DNA of 64,000 nucleotides from Asterella californica (GCA_036924285.1 JAYKYS010000017.1:5995501-6059500); one strand, 5' to 3'. Positions 1 through 11,285 are shown, counted from the first letter of the stretch. Notes: generated by a model not told the origin, from the sequence alone. Translations and numbers: made by a program.

Positions 1-199
1 GAGCTCATTGTCAGCATTCCATGGGCACCTTGTTTACTTCGTTTGGACATCTAGTGAAGAAGTTATGCGACTCGAAAGAAGGTAAAATCAAGCTAGGCCC
101 TAGTTTTTTGCTGATTGGGTATTTGAGACTTCATGCGTTATATCAAAAACGCAAGGGGCCTACTTCATTATGATCAGAGAGAACTTCGTACGTACAGAG

Positions 200-1570
200 A
201 CTGATACAAGGGGCTGCTTAAAGGGTTTGCTTACGCTTGCGATCTGTCGGTGGACGTTTTGAGGATTTGGGAAGTCCAATACACGCGCGCAAGGTGTCAT
301 TGGGTTCAGATCTGTGCAAGCTACGCACAGGTTAAGACGGTTTGAGAAGAGACGGATCCGGGGATGTGTACTGAGAGAAATTGAGATGCAGGAAGGAGAT
401 TTGGAGATTTCAGTTATCTGTGAAGGAAGAGTTGGACCGTTCGCGCCGTTCCGGAGTCCAAACTTGCTGTCTTTGGATCCATCGGGATCAAAACACCGAG
501 TTCTACAGGAAATTCAAGACGATACCAAGTTTCATTGGGCGGTTTAGGAATTATGAGTGAAATTGACTCGCAGGGAAGCGCTTGCGTCAAGTTTTTCGTC
601 GCTTGCGATCTAAAATTGGGTTGTTCTTCGCGATCGGTGTGCCAAGCTCTTCGTTCTTGGTGCCTAAGCGACCAAGAAGTCTTCATCTACGCATAGGAGA
701 AGACAATACGTGGATTGGATTGTTGGTTTGGGTGAGGTGAGCGAGTTTGAGCCGCAAAGAGTCCATTTACATCAGTTTTTACAACTTGCGACCAAATTTC
801 TTGCGTGGTTTTGCAAAGAGAACTCCAAACGGCTTGTTTGGAGTCTCGTTGGTTTCGTGATAGCTAGATCTACCTGCCACGGAAGACAGATATCAGATCA
901 AGCAATCCGTTTGAGCGATGTGTGCGGTTTTAAGCCGCAAGGAGCAGTTTTTGAAGGTTCGGTCACCTACGACCGAAAATCGGCGATATCTCGGCTGTTG
1001 GGAGTAAGATCTGAAGGTTTCTTGGGTTAACAGAGTCAGCGGAGGAGACCTTATCGGCATCTGAAGTCCGTTCGGCGAAAAGAGAAAGTTTTCAGATAGG
1101 TCTTTTTTGGTTTCTTCGCTACGGATTTTGCTCTTTTGAGTTCGTTAGAGTTCTGGTTGGTTATATGCAGCTTGTGGTAGCCAGCTTTGGCTAAGAGCTT
1201 GTACATGGATGTGGTTTGGACTTGGGTTTCAATCGTGTGATATTGGAGCAGCTTTGTTTGTTAGCAAAGGGAAGTTTCTCTTGCTTTGAGCTACGCTTCG
1301 GTGATTTTGGATCAAGGTTGAGATTCAGGGATTCGTTTTAGGGGCTTTGAAGCATATTATAGACCGCTATTGTCTGTTTCTCAGTTTTGTGTTCTTAAGA
1401 AGAAAGAACCGGCAGTGTGCATACATTTGGAGTTGGTATATATTGCAGCATTCGTTTTCTTTGGTTGTTTTTCTCTGTCTTGTCCTTGTTCATCACACAA
1501 CATCTCCATAGTTAGGAACCTCGCGTTTTCCTGGACATCCTTCACGCAATATCCGACACGATACGGTGGT
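200..1570 (+). repeat. LTR-like region of element A family
   Basis: No convincing protein is encoded here. The stretch at about 230-410 resembles 19,240-19,400. Positions 917-1,558 recur as a close direct repeat at 2,582-3,215. The stretch around 1,258-1,300 resembles 19,833-19,880. The region ends just before gag, which is where a 5' LTR plus leader would sit. I infer an LTR, but the TG...CA termini and primer-binding site were not located, so the left edge is open. Confidence 0.5.
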
Positions 1571-1618
1571 GAACTGGACGTGAAGGTCAGGGATGGAGAT
1601 TTCTTCTGTGTCTGAACT

Positions 1619-2529
1619 TTGAAGAAGAAATTGGCAGTCATGAGTGGGATGGGAAAGGTGATGGAGATGGAGCTAGTGGTTCAGGTGGGTTGCCGAAGGT
1701 GCAGTTGGATCCGGCGACTGCATCGATGTTCCAAGCTTTCACTATGTTCTTATGGCAGCAACACTCTGATGAGCAGAAGGAAGCTTTGGCAACAAAGTCA
1801 TTACAAGCGATGGTCAGCAGAATTGATCAGTTTGATGAGAGAGATGTCTCAAGATATCTAAGGCATTATGTGAAAGAGATGGAGCTCAACCGGGTCTCAG
1901 AAGATGAGATGATTCAGACGTTTGAGTAAGCAGCAGTTCTAGAGATCAGAGATCATGTTAAAATACTAACAAAACATTTTAACAAGGATTGGGAGACATT
2001 TGCTCGTGCCTTGATAGATGAATACTTCTTGGAGGACTCTGATCGAACCACCAATAAGTCATTCTTGAAATGGGTTGAGCAACCAAGGAAGGATTTACAA
2101 GCTACTGAGTTGCTCAGAGAGTTTGAGAAGCAATTTTCATGGCTGACCAGGATGGAGAAGTTGACGTTGCAATCCAACAAGATAGAGCTATTTCTTCGGG
2201 CTGCAGATGAGAAGTTACAGGAGAAGCTAAAGGTATTTCTGGAAGATCGGGAGGAGGACGATGGATTGACCAGTAGCTGGAAGAAGGTTGAGGAAAATGT
2301 TGGTCTACTTACCAAGAGGGAGCGAAGACGAGAGAAAGTTCATGTTATGAGACTAGCACCAACATCGACTATTGTAACATCTGTTCCTGTGGTCCGACTA
2401 GTGATTCCTATTGCTAGACATGTAGTACCAGTTGCTCCAACTGTTCCATTTGTTCCAGTTGTTCAAGCACCTGTAGTATCTCCGAAGAAGGATGATTCAA
2501 ACCTTGAGGAGATTTTGCGTGGAATGTGA
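1619..2529 (+). pseudogene. gag remnant of element A
   Basis: This is the capsid-like part of a Ty3/gypsy Gag. From 1,690 to 2,529 the reading frame is continuous except for one in-frame TAA at 1,927-1,929. The protein is charged and helical (for example 'RDVSRYLRHYVKEMELNR' and 'LLREFEKQFSW'), then becomes Pro/Val-rich. A homologous, more decayed copy lies at 37,320-38,229. There the gag continues into a CCHC zinc knuckle. Here the knuckle is missing, because a partial LTR copy begins 53 bp after the stop. Gag identity is inferred from position, the paralogue and general resemblance, not from a search. Confidence 0.65.
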
Positions 2530-2581
2530 GATCTGCAGATCAAGCTCACAAGATTGGAAGAGAAGGGGTCTACAAGCAGAG

Positions 2582-3215
2582 CGGTGTGTGCGGTTTTAAG
2601 CCGCAAGGAGCAGTTCTTGAAAGTTCGGTCACCCACAATCAAAAATCGGCAATTTCTCGGCTGTTGGGAGTCGGATATGAAGATTTTTTTTGGTTAACAG
2701 ACTCATGGGAGGAGACCCTATCGACATCTGAAGTCCTTTCGGCGAAAGGAGAAAGTTCTCAGATAGATCTTTTTTGGTTTCTTCGCTACGGGTTTTGCTC
2801 TTTTGAGTTCGTTAGAGTTCTGGTTGGTTATATACAGCTTGTGGTAGTCAGCTTTGGCTAAGAGCTTGTTCATGGATGTGGTTTGGAATTGGGTTTCAAT
2901 CGTGTGATACAGGAGCAGCTCTGTTTGTTAGCAAAGGGAAGTTTCTCTTGCTTTGAGTTACGCTTCAGTGATTTTGGATCAAGGTTTAGATTCAGAGTTC
3001 GTTTTAAGGGCTTTGAAGCATATTACAGACCGCTCTAGTCTGTTTTGTGTTCTTAGGAAGAAAGAACCGGCAGTGTACATACATTTGGAGTTGGTATATA
3101 TTGCAGCATTCGTTTCTTTGGTTGTTTTTCTCTGTCTTGTCTTTGTTGAGCACACAGCATCTCCACAGCAAGGAACCTCGCATTTTCTTGGACATCCTTC
3201 ACGCAATATCTGACA
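2582..3215 (+). repeat. Second copy of the ~640-bp LTR segment, between gag and pol
   Basis: This segment matches 917-1,558 along its length with scattered substitutions. Shared landmarks are the stretch beginning GTGTGCGGTTTTAAGCCGC and the end CTTCACGCAATATC. It lies between the gag remnant and the next ORF, where no LTR belongs in a normal element. It could be the edge of a second insertion or the result of recombination between copies. Confidence 0.75.
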
Positions 3216-3228
3216 AGATAATGTTCCT

Positions 3229-4008
3229 TTGTTGAGTGATGCTCGTGCACAAATGATGACGAGTGTGTACCAGGTGCGGCCTTCGGTCGGACGAGTAGTG
3301 TTGTTGGATGCAGCGAGAGTAGGATCTCGTGCACATCACCGACGGTTGTGGTGGACGAACTTGTTACCAAGAGAGATGCTTAAGCGTGCACACGATGGAG
3401 TGAGACAACCAGCGCACCTCACGGTTGATAGAATCTTGGATGCAAGACGACAATCTCAAGTAGTGAGAGTCGTCGATAGGCCACCCATGACAGTGGTGAA
3501 CCTAGTGGGACGGCCCATGGTTGCGTTACCCACTTTGGTGAGCTTTTCAGCGTCACATGTTTATCGAGATGGAAGACTTGGGCTTGTGTGGGATGCTCAG
3601 TTACGGCAGTTGGTGGAACTCAATGTCGATGAGAGAGAACGAACGATGGATTTCGCTACGGGTACGACGGCAGTAGCTTCGATGTCGGAGACTTCACGCC
3701 GTCGAGTATTGGGTGAAGCAATGGACTTGAATTGCTTGACATGGATTGTTAGCCTTGGATTGACTGAGCAACGTCAGATGCGATCGACGGATGTTACTAC
3801 TCGGACACTCTTGAGCTCTTTGTCTACCGGGTCGATGGAGACAAAGGCTGGGGGCGAGGTGCGTGGAGTTCGTCATCCTTGGACATCATGGGATGTCGTA
3901 GGAGAGAGTGTGGAGCTTGCAGCTAGAACTGCAAAAGTTTTTCACACAGTAGCGGTGGAGGTTGTTGATAGTGAGCAGAAGGAAATTGCTCTAGAAGCTG
4001 CAAGATAG
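3229..4008 (+). pseudogene. Unidentified ORF upstream of the element A reverse transcriptase
   Basis: A 259-codon open frame starts 14 bp after the LTR segment and stops 120 bp before recognisable RT sequence. The protein is rich in Arg, Val and Thr (for example 'LLDAARVGSRAHHRR'). I see no aspartic-protease D-T/S-G triad and no zinc knuckle. By position it may be the decayed linker or protease part of the polyprotein. It could also be chance open frame in GC-rich sequence. It is probably not an independent gene. Confidence 0.35.
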
Positions 4009-4128
4009 CAATCAACGACTTCGTCTTCTATCTCTAACATGATAACAGAGGATACTTGGGAGCCATAGATTGGACCCAAGCTTATAGGATAAGAGAGACG
4101 AAGAGTTCAGAGATTCCAGAAGAGCTAC

Positions 4129-5893
4129 ATGAATTGTTTTGCCTTTAGTATGAAGGATTTGGGTACCTTGAAGAGACTAGGTATACGGATCGACTTGGCT
4201 AATGACACGCAAATCTTTCGACGTCCTTATAGATACAGTAACATGGATAGAGCTTTGATCCAGAGTAGGACTCAAGACTTGTTGAAGGTTGGGTTGGTGG
4301 AGATGTCGCATGGAGAATATGCATCTGCCACAGTTATGCCAGCAAAGAATAATATGTATGACAACTACACGGATAGACGGATGTGTGGAGACTACCGTCC
4401 TATCAATCGACAGAGATAAGTATGCCATGCCGACACCGGAGGAGATCTTTGATGCAGTGGAGCATGTGAAAGTCTTCAGTACTTTGGATCTTCGAGCGGG
4501 GTATCATCAGTTGCCAGTGAGAGAAGAAGATAAGTCCAAGACAGCATTATGGGGCATTGACTCTCACGGCAAGGATTGTTTGTATCAATGACGGTTCTTA
4601 CCATTTGGGTTGAAGAACGTCCCTGCTGAGTTCCAGAGGGTGATGGACAAGATCCTAGCAGGATTGGATTTTTTCAGATGTTATATTGACGACATCTTAG
4701 TCTATAGTGCTACTGTGGAGGAGCACGAGAGACACTTACGAGATGTGTTCGAGCGGTTGAGAGCTCTGAGTTGAAGTTACACCCTGGGAAGTGTAAGTTC
4801 TTCCAAGAGTTGATAGAGTATCTGGGTCACACCATCTACCCATGTGGGTTGGGTGTTCAACAGACGAAGGTTCAGGCTATTGCACGTATCTCACGCCCCA
4901 CAAATGTGAGTCGAGTTCGAGCATTTGTTGGTTTGGTGAACTTTTATCGTCGGTACGTGAAAGAGTTTAATGCAATTGTGAAGCCATTGACCAAGCTGAT
5001 GAAGGTGCACAAGGAGTGACAATGAGAAGATGAGCAGGAGTGAGCTTTTGTAGAGCTCACTGATTGGAGTATGTTGGGACTTGGAGCAGTGCTGACTCAT
5101 CATGATGATGAGAAAAAGGAGTTTGTGGTGACATATGCCAGTCGCTTAAACAATTCGACGGAGGCGAGATACAGTTCGTACGAAAGGGAGTGTTTAGCTA
5201 CACTACGGGTTGTTGCACACTTCCGATGTTATCTGTTTGGGAACCCCTTTACTCTCATCATTGATTATCAGCTGCTCAAGTGGTTGATGAAGTCCGACAA
5301 GCTTACAAGGAAGTTTGCATGATGAGCTTTTATCTTACAGGAGTATGACTTCCTGGTAGTACATAGACCTGGAGTTGCAAATCTAGATGCCGATGGGTTG
5401 AGTCGTAATCCATGCACGAGTCAGCAAGATCAGACTGGGGCTCGATGACATGACGAGGTTGATGAGAATATAGTACTAGCCAAGGTGGCATGCATATGCC
5501 TTTCTTAGTGTGTTGGTCATGAACTCTAGTATGGAGGGCCAAGTCGTATCTTTCTCTGGTCAGAGAGTAGATGATGAGTCTCCAGATCCTGAAAGTGGAG
5601 ATGGTGTACCAGACCAGCGAGATATCCATGACGATGTGACTATAATGGAGTATCTATGTACTTGCGTGGTGGTAGACACAGTAAGTGCCAAGGAGCGAGA
5701 TCGTGTTTTTCAACAAGCGAAGAGATTTTGACGAGAAAGACGACATGTATTTCGAGTCTAGGATGATGAGAGAATATAGATAGTGCCACATCCATCTCAG
5801 AGGGCACAGTTAGTACGATATGCCCATGAGGAGTTGGGATATTTTGGAGTGAAGCGTACACCTAGTTTACTCCAATGACAGTATTGGTGGCGT
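4129..5893 (+). pseudogene. Element A reverse transcriptase, RNase H and start of integrase
   Basis: The RT begins around 4,129. 'CGDYRPIN' lies near 4,385, after which the frame shifts. Next come 'FSTLDLRAGYHQLPV' near 4,475, a stop near 4,590, 'LPFGLKNVPAEFQRVM', and the catalytic YIDD box at 4,682-4,693. A further shift near 4,770 leads into the thumb and connection ('LGHTIYPCGLGVQQTKVQAI', 'FYRRYVKEF'). RNase H follows from about 5,062 ('VTYASRLNNSTEARYSSYE') and ends with 'RPGVANLDADGLSRNP' near 5,400. From about 5,740 the integrase zinc-binding region starts ('AHEELGYFGVKRT', 'QYWWR'). It is cut at 5,893 by the solo LTR. The domain order is that of Ty3/gypsy. Several stops and frameshifts make it non-functional. 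Confidence 0.9.
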
Positions 5894-7181
5894 TGTCGGA
5901 GTGTGATCCGTCTACCTAGGAAAGCGAAAGAAAGGACTAGCTGGCAGTAATAAGATCCGGCGGCAAACTTTGACAATCACGGAGAAGAAAACTATGAAGG
6001 TTTAGACTTCTAGACTTCCACTACATGCAAATGAGGTACTACTGAACTCACACACGAAGTTTCAGCCTGAGATCAAATTCTAACACGGAGATATGGACAG
6101 AAAAGTTCTGAGCAAGAAAACTACGGCAATTTCTGGTACCTAGATGGCTATTTCGACCTATAACAGAAGATTGGTTCGATCAATTTCAAATATTCTTACA
6201 GGATTTGGATTCTACAGGATGCTGAACACCCCTGTGAAGTTGGGACTCCTGACTGTACACAGAACTCCAGATCTCCTCCTTTGAAGTCGTTGCTCTAGAT
6301 TAAGAGCTTTTCAGACCCCCTCTGCTTCAGCGGCCGCCCTGAATTACTCGGTCACTCAATCGATGCGAAACTTTTTGTGAAATCGTAGCCCTGCTGGCAG
6401 AGAACACACACAACCTCGAAGTTTTGAAGCAATTTCCTCAAATCTGCTGCAAGTGACACTAAAAACCCTAAATCCAACAAAAGTGATTCAATTCTGGCAC
6501 AATTCGAACTTCAATTGATCATAACTTCATCTTTATTGCCTCAAATCGATCGAAAATTTCCCTGGAAGTGCTTGGCATGACGAGCTCTACCCTCCTGTGC
6601 TCTCAGATTTCGAAGTCCCCCCACCAAATGCTCGAAATCCCCTTAAGACCTCTGTTTCTAAATTTAGAGTTACACAAAAGACAAAAATAGACCAATGGGA
6701 GTTCATAGCTCCACATGGCTGTCCTTTGTGCCCTAATCCACGTGGTAACTCAACTTCACTCAAAGGCTACCATGTCAACCCCTAAAGTGTCAGCGTAAAT
6801 CTTAAACTTCACGCGGAGGCATGTAAAATAACACGTAACCCTAAAAGATAACTTAATCAATCTAGAAGGCATGCATGGGCGACATGTAAGTACAACCCAT
6901 GAGCTTAAACCCTTATCAGCATGGAAACCTTAAGTTATATACTTTCACAACATAGATAAGCATGATATCATTTGCACAAGCGCAAGAGTGCTTGAACAAG
7001 ATAGATAACATACTATCAATCTACTAGGACTCAAAATATATAACACAATAGTGTCAACACCGTATGCAAAGGTGTCAAACATATGTATAAAGGACTAGAA
7101 GTAATATGAGCTAACTTCTAGAACTACTAAACGCAAGCGTCGGAGTAGAAGTCAAGCATGTAGCCGCCAAGTAGCGCGACA
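5894..7181 (+). mobile_element. Solo LTR (family S) inserted in the element A integrase
   Basis: The unit begins TGTCGGAGTGTGATCC and ends AGCGCGACA, so its termini are TGTCG...CGACA. It is flanked on both sides by GCGT (5,890-5,893 and 7,182-7,185), a 4-bp target duplication. Removing the LTR and one GCGT rejoins the two integrase flanks in frame (YWWR to GMHVD). It is close in sequence to 16,920-18,292 but lacks roughly 100 bp near the 5' end. It contains no protein-coding sequence; short ORFs inside it are chance. It is the product of LTR-LTR recombination that removed the internal region. Confidence 0.88.
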
Positions 7182-7185
7182 GCGT

Positions 7186-8323
7186 GGTATGCACGTCGAT
7201 GTGCAGTAGATTGTCGCACGATGTGTGATTTGTGATCAAATATGAGCATCGTTTAATGCTCCTACTCCACAGTTACACCCCTTACCGATTTTGCGAGATC
7301 CTTATCGTTGACCGTACGTCATCATCGATATGTGTTGGTGATGGTGGAGCACTTCTCCAAGTGGATTGAGGTGGTGGTAATACTAGACAAGACGAGTGAA
7401 AGAACGGCGTATGCGTTCTTAGATCGAGTGCTGAGTCGTTTTGGAGCACCAGCTAAAGTGCTGACAGACCAAGGTATAGAGTTTCTTGGTGAGTTTTAGA
7501 CCTTGTGTGATCATACGTTGATTGATCATCGGACTACATCTCGAGATCATCTTGAGGCGGATGGTTTGGCGGAGAGAGTAGTTCAGACGATGAAGAGAGG
7601 ATTGCGCAAGTATGGCTTGCAGAAGGGCCACTTGGGAGACTGGGATGTGCAGTTACCATGGTTGGCTATGGGTTACCGTTTTAGCCGACAAGCGTCCTTG
7701 GCTTCCTTCTCACCTTCCTTTCTATTGTATGGTCGAGATCCAGATCTACCTTCGGCCATTCATCTGATTCTGTTGAGGTGTTGAACCTTGATGATCCGGA
7801 TATGTGGGTGAATGCATGTTCTCAACGAGCAGAGACATTTCAAAGAGTTATGCCTATGGCTTTTGAGAACCTAGTGATTGCTCAGCATAGAGACACGTTG
7901 CGATATGCGACTATTTGAGGAGGAAGTTATCAGTCATTGATTCGCAGGTTGCATCTTGACGATTATATCTATCTACAGCAGACTGCATCGACGACGTTGG
8001 ATGTGACCGCATGACGCACTATGTTACGAGTGCGTTAGGTGTTATCTTCTGGAGTTCTCATGTTAGAGGGCTGTGATGGTGTTGTTTGGAAGGACCATGT
8101 GCGTAATTGCACGCCATGTCATTTTCTCAACATCGATGATATCGTTGATCCAAGCTTAGCAGTTGTACGTGCGGGCTTGAGGTGTATGTTGTGTGGGTCT
8201 GCTGGTGAAGTAGCTTGTATGTTGGTGTGTGATGGTTGTTCTAGAGGTTGGCACATGTCATGTTTGGCTCCAGGTCTTAGTGTTGTTCCTACTGGACGAT
8301 GGGTTTGTCCTCGATGTATATAG
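7186..8323 (+). pseudogene. Element A integrase core and C-terminal PHD finger
   Basis: The zinc-binding domain resumes right after the solo LTR ('CVICD' near 7,220). The core follows from 7,308 ('YVLVMVEHFSKWIE', 'KVLTDQGIEF', 'ADGLAERVVQTMKRG'). The block that should carry the first catalytic Asp is deleted near 7,300. A stop at 7,497 and frameshifts near 7,780 and 8,035 break the frame. The last segment, 8,039-8,323, reads through 'GVVWKDHVRNCTPCH' into a PHD finger at 8,183-8,317. Its pattern is C-x2-C-x8-C-x2-C-x4-H-x2-C, then C-x2-C before the stop. A PHD finger binds histone H3 tails, so here it probably served chromatin targeting in place of a chromodomain. Confidence 0.85.
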
Positions 8324-9191
8324 CAGGGATAGCCGATTAGATCTTTGCGTGGTATGGATTGCAGACAGGCGACTAACGATGGGACGATGTAGCACCCGGC
8401 CTCCTGTAACACACAAGAAAACCAAAAGATGCTCGAAAGTAGTAATTTAAGGATCGAACCCACAGAGATGCAAGTAAAGATCATCCAAAAGTAGTAAACA
8501 CGTGACAAAGGTGATTCTTTATAGTTGTCTTTTATTCTCACGGGCAGAAATCAGTCCCAGTAGAGATCAAACTCAGATCTATCCAACAAGACAGAGTTGA
8601 CAATCCTGACAAATAAACATAACAGGTACTGAACAGGTCAGGGACCTCAAGAAACAGATGAACAACAGAGAAACAGAGCCACGGACGGAAATGTCACACG
8701 AAGAAGTACTGCTGAAGTGCTACTAAGTAGCCTCTAACAACATAAATGCTAAATATCTTCACACTGAGTTACTTTCACTACTACTGCTCTCGGAAATCTC
8801 TGGCGAAGAAGACTCTTCTTCCGCCGAAGAACCAGATTGAACTTCTTCCTAAGTGTTCTACCAAAGAACAACTTCTTCCAAAGTCAACTTCGCCCAAAAC
8901 CGTCTTCGTAGTAAACTAACTCCGCAGATGCTGGTCTATTCTCAGTCCTCGCCGTAAACGTTCTACTCTGATTTCAAATGTCAACAGCAAATTCTTCGGC
9001 ACCCAGACTAATTCCTACCACAGCAAACTACGATACTTCGTAGGTAAATCTTCAGACGAAGACAAAACACTCAATGGCTCCGCAAACTCAGGAAATAGAA
9101 AACTCAAAAAATGATAAAACACATAGAGGTCCAGAATACGAACAACACAACGCTTATATACAGATTTCCCCGAAGACGACGGATCTTCTTC
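8324..9191 (+). other. Gap without a recognisable gene
   Basis: No domain was recognised on either strand. The stretch separates the PHD-finger end of element A from the stop codon of the minus-strand coiled-coil ORF. It is likely untranslated or LTR sequence of one of those elements, but no repeat boundary was found. Confidence 0.4.
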
Positions 9192-11285
9192 CTAAGAAGT
9201 CGGGACTACTTCTGGTCCGTCGGATGAAGGTCCTGTGTCCGAAACGACACCAGGAACGACACCGCTTCCTGCTGCTAGCTCTCTACCTATCTCACAAACT
9301 GAGAACTCTACGGTTGCTCTAACCTCCCTAAGCTCCCTAACTACTCGCTGTCCTAACCTAGCTACCTGGTTCCTAGCTGAAGTACCCTCCGCATCTGCAG
9401 CTAAGAACTCCTCTCTAACCTGACGAAGAAATCCCAATTCTTCGGTGTCTAGCTCAACGGCGAAGTAGTTCTTCAACACCGGCTCGACCCTACTCCGAAG
9501 TTGAGCGCTCAGCTCCTCGGCCTTGACAGTGCGTCGCTTTAGATCATCGATCTCCTGCGTCATCTCCGCGACGACATCCAGGTTCCTGTCCCGCTGAAGT
9601 CGTACCTCGTCCAACTCCTTCTTCATCAGGGAAAGAACTTTCTCGTGCTCTCTCTCTCGATCCAACTTCTGTTGAAGAAGTCCTTCTTTCTCCGATGTCA
9701 CACTCTTCAGTTCCTCGGTCCTCGTCTGCATCTCCTTCTGGGCCATGACAAGAGCTGCTCGCAAATTCTCCTTCTCTTCCTTCCAGTTACCTCGGCCGAA
9801 GTGCATCGTCTGCACCAACTCCGCGAGATTCAGCTTCCGTCCGACTACTTCCTCATACGTTCCTCGGTTCCCTTCTAAGCTATACAGCAAGGGTGCGACC
9901 ACCTCCTGGATGTACTTCACCGAAGAGGTAAGTTGTTCAATCTCTCCTATCGTCGATAGAGAAAGAGTAGTCTTCGGTGTAGTGTCCATGCTCTTCTCTG
10001 TGCGAGGAGTGTCTCCTTCATCAGCTTCCTCAATTACTTCTTCGTCCACTGGCTGATCATCGGCGCGGACTGTCCTCGTCATCTTCATCTTCTTCCGGGA
10101 CTTCTGCACAGACCTCGGCGTCTCCTCGAGAGGTTTCTTCCTTCCACTCCTGCGAATTGGAGGAGATATCTCGACTACATCTTCGTCCTCGGCCGGAGTA
10201 ACTGCTTCGGGCGTCTTCTCTGGAGTTGGCGTTGAAGTCGATGCCTCGTTCTTCTTCGTTACCTCCACTGCTACTTCGGCTTGTGTTCCTTCGGCCTCGA
10301 CTTCGTCGAAGAACCTCTCGAGTTGTACATCCCGAGCTGGAGTCTGTACCACCTGAAATTCATCTTCTTCGGCAGCTGCGGTAAAACCTAACTTCATCTG
10401 CTGCTCGTCAGATAGCAACCCCATCCCCATATAGAACACCGATACAAAGGGTCCTATGTATGCCAAGTCATTCGCATTCCAAAGTTTCAGCACATGTCGG
10501 TGGATGATCCTCGCCCAATGTGCTCTTCGTCCGGCGAAGAGCTGCTCGATAAAGTTGATTTGCCAATTTGACAAGTATGTCGTTCTTCGTGGCTTGAAGA
10601 TCGCCATAATCGCATCGGCTACCTCTCTCTTCTTCGGATCGCAGTAATCGCTTGTTCGGTAGCCGTTCCTCCCTAGAGGTAACTCCTTGAACAGATTCGG
10701 GAAGGTCTTCACTGCTTCGGGCGAAGCAGCGGCAGAGGTGGTGTCAAACAGAAGATCTCCTTCCCCACCTGCATCGTCGATTCCCAAAACAGCGGACCAG
10801 TGAGCTTCGGTCCAGTTATTCGGTCGTCCATAGTGCTCATCGGCCGGATGCTGCTTCCAGACCTTCAACTCGTGCACCAATTTGGAGGAAACCATCCCCC
10901 ACCAAGGAAGCAAGAGGAATGATAACCCCATTTCCTCGAGCTCTTTGTCGTAGCGGCGAAGAGCTAGTCGATTAACTTCAAAGGCTCGGAGCCTCGGCGC
11001 CTTAGTCGTCTGCATCCCGTGCATCCCTAGGATCACTGCAACGATCTTCGCTACAAACGGATTCCTCGCTACAATCTCTTCCTCGCCCGTAACTGACGTA
11101 CTTCTTCGCAAATTGGCTTCCTCGCCGTTCACTCGCGAATTGGCTTCCTCGCCCGTAACTGACGTACTTCGGCGTTCGGTAAATGCGGCTCTCTGCGCCC
11201 TGCTATCGCTCGCTCTGGGAATAGTAAAAGAGTAAAGTAAACAACTTGTTACCTTGCTTATATCCAGCGATAGGCTTTCCTGCAC
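9192..11285 (-). CDS. Retrotransposon-associated coiled-coil protein, intact 697-codon ORF
   Basis: This is the longest intact ORF in the window. The first ~75 residues hold two copies of an RRSTSVTGEE repeat. Residues ~90-320 form a folded-looking domain (for example 'RPNNWTEAHWSAVLG', 'LGRNGYRTSDYCDPKKRE', 'FIEQLFAGRRAHWARIIH', 'SVFYMGMGLLSDEQ'). A low-complexity Pro/Glu/Lys linker follows with a basic patch (SRKKMKMTR). A long coiled coil occupies ~residues 470-640. A homologous broken copy lies at 22,397-24,584, next to a Tat-like element. Families of this kind occur as extra or antisense ORFs of plant gypsy elements, so I infer transposon origin, not a host gene. No enzyme motif is visible. 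The start is the first Met of the open frame and is uncertain. Confidence 0.65.
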   Translation of the reverse strand: MQESLSLDISKVTSCLLYSFTIPRASDSRAQRAAFTERRSTSVTGEEANSRVNGEEANLRRSTSVTGEEEIVARNPFVAKIVAVILGMHGMQTTKAPRLRAFEVNRLALRRYDKELEEMGLSFLLLPWWGMVSSKLVHELKVWKQHPADEHYGRPNNWTEAHWSAVLGIDDAGGEGDLLFDTTSAAASPEAVKTFPNLFKELPLGRNGYRTSDYCDPKKREVADAIMAIFKPRRTTYLSNWQINFIEQLFAGRRAHWARIIHRHVLKLWNANDLAYIGPFVSVFYMGMGLLSDEQQMKLGFTAAAEEDEFQVVQTPARDVQLERFFDEVEAEGTQAEVAVEVTKKNEASTSTPTPEKTPEAVTPAEDEDVVEISPPIRRSGRKKPLEETPRSVQKSRKKMKMTRTVRADDQPVDEEVIEEADEGDTPRTEKSMDTTPKTTLSLSTIGEIEQLTSSVKYIQEVVAPLLYSLEGNRGTYEEVVGRKLNLAELVQTMHFGRGNWKEEKENLRAALVMAQKEMQTRTEELKSVTSEKEGLLQQKLDREREHEKVLSLMKKELDEVRLQRDRNLDVVAEMTQEIDDLKRRTVKAEELSAQLRSRVEPVLKNYFAVELDTEELGFLRQVREEFLAADAEGTSARNQVARLGQRVVRELREVRATVEFSVCEIGRELAAGSGVVPGVVSDTGPSSDGPEVVPTS

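Larger units (their letters stand above)
200..8323 (+). mobile_element. Element A: degenerate Ty3/gypsy retrotransposon with terminal PHD finger
   Basis: Order on the plus strand: LTR-like sequence, gag, a second partial LTR copy, an unidentified ORF, reverse transcriptase, RNase H, integrase and a PHD finger. Stops and frameshifts interrupt every domain, so the element cannot make a polyprotein. The integrase is split by a 1.29-kb solo LTR at 5,894-7,181. No matching 3' LTR was recognised after 8,323. The left limit is approximate and rests on resemblance of about 230-1,570 to 19,230-20,120. Confidence 0.8.

Noticed and set aside
414..686. Small ORFs on both strands in 300-1,030
   Set aside because: They lie in LTR-like sequence that recurs elsewhere in the window, and no domain is visible.
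11235..11275. Possible tiny intron (GTAACA...CCCAG on the minus strand) near the start of the coiled-coil ORF
   Set aside because: At about 40 bases it is shorter than plant introns usually are, and the frame is open through it.
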